The position numbers and the translations under genes are program-made. This document shows, piece after piece, positions 22,449 through 22,504 of a DNA stretch of 22,504 nt. The stretch's first letter is position 1; every line of letters begins with the position of its first letter. This DNA comes from JAEUKQ01 sp964414755 (GTDB lineage Bacteria; Pseudomonadota; Alphaproteobacteria; JAEUKQ01): NCBI GenBank assembly GCA_964414755.1, contig CAYPXH010000022.1:1-22504 (forward strand), in the 5' to 3' direction. The notes under the pieces were generated by a model that saw only the letters and a list, made by a program, of their open reading frames with translations, had not been told where the DNA came from and did not search any database.

Positions 22449-22504
22449 ATTTGTTTTTAACCCTATCTATAATTCCCATAATTATGGCAATTTGATGGCA
22501 AATT

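Noticed and set aside
1..22504. tRNA, rRNA, insertion sequences, prophage or integration sites
   Set aside because: No cloverleaf-like sequence, transposase or integrase reading frame, terminal inverted repeats or phage structural genes were seen on either strand by reading.

Overview
The window is about 22.5 kb of AT-rich (roughly 40% GC by eye) bacterial chromosome, densely packed with genes and lacking rRNA, tRNA, transposases, phage genes and CRISPR. The gene content points to a low-GC alphaproteobacterium: a PhaR-type polyhydroxybutyrate (PHB) regulator, a short alphaproteobacterial-style PHA synthase, TadA, RsmD, an RsuA/RluB pseudouridine synthase, an Mrr nuclease, a DUF1127 mini-protein and an ABC-F ATPase. 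The exact family cannot be set from this sequence alone. A run of exactly 100 N inside a tandem repeat shows that this is scaffolded draft sequence.

Left part (1-7.4 kb). A minus-strand pair, a PhaE/PhaR-like synthase subunit overlapping a PHA synthase, is divergent from phaR. It is followed by an unrecognised membrane protein, a divergent Lrp-type regulator and saccharopine-dehydrogenase-like oxidoreductase sharing a palindromic intergenic region, and a large CPA2 cation/proton antiporter with its own promoter. Carbon storage, amino-acid metabolism and ion homeostasis sit side by side.

Middle part (7.4-15.4 kb). An unrecognised minus-strand gene and tadA are divergent from a co-directional series: a class I glutamine amidotransferase-like hydrolase, an RluB-like synthase, a tiny unannotated ORF translationally overlapping rsmD, mrr, a secreted alpha/beta hydrolase, fumarylacetoacetase and an unrecognised 170-aa protein. 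From the tiny ORF onward the gaps are 42 nt or less, or overlaps, so these genes are probably one transcript.

Right part (15.4-22.5 kb). A two-gene alkylation-repair operon encodes an AdaA-HTH-AlkA fusion followed by an Ogt-type methyltransferase. Then come a DUF1127 mini-protein, a secreted Ser/Thr/Pro-rich protein built on a 63-bp minisatellite that contains the assembly gap, a strong tandem terminator, an orphan SUKH-3-like immunity gene, an ABC-F ATPase, and a convergent membrane protein with a BamE-like tail.

No complete new system is obvious. The features most worth following are the variable 63-bp repeat gene, the long phaE/phaC coding overlap, the orphan SUKH-like gene, the small ORF coupled to rsmD, and three conserved-looking genes of unknown function.
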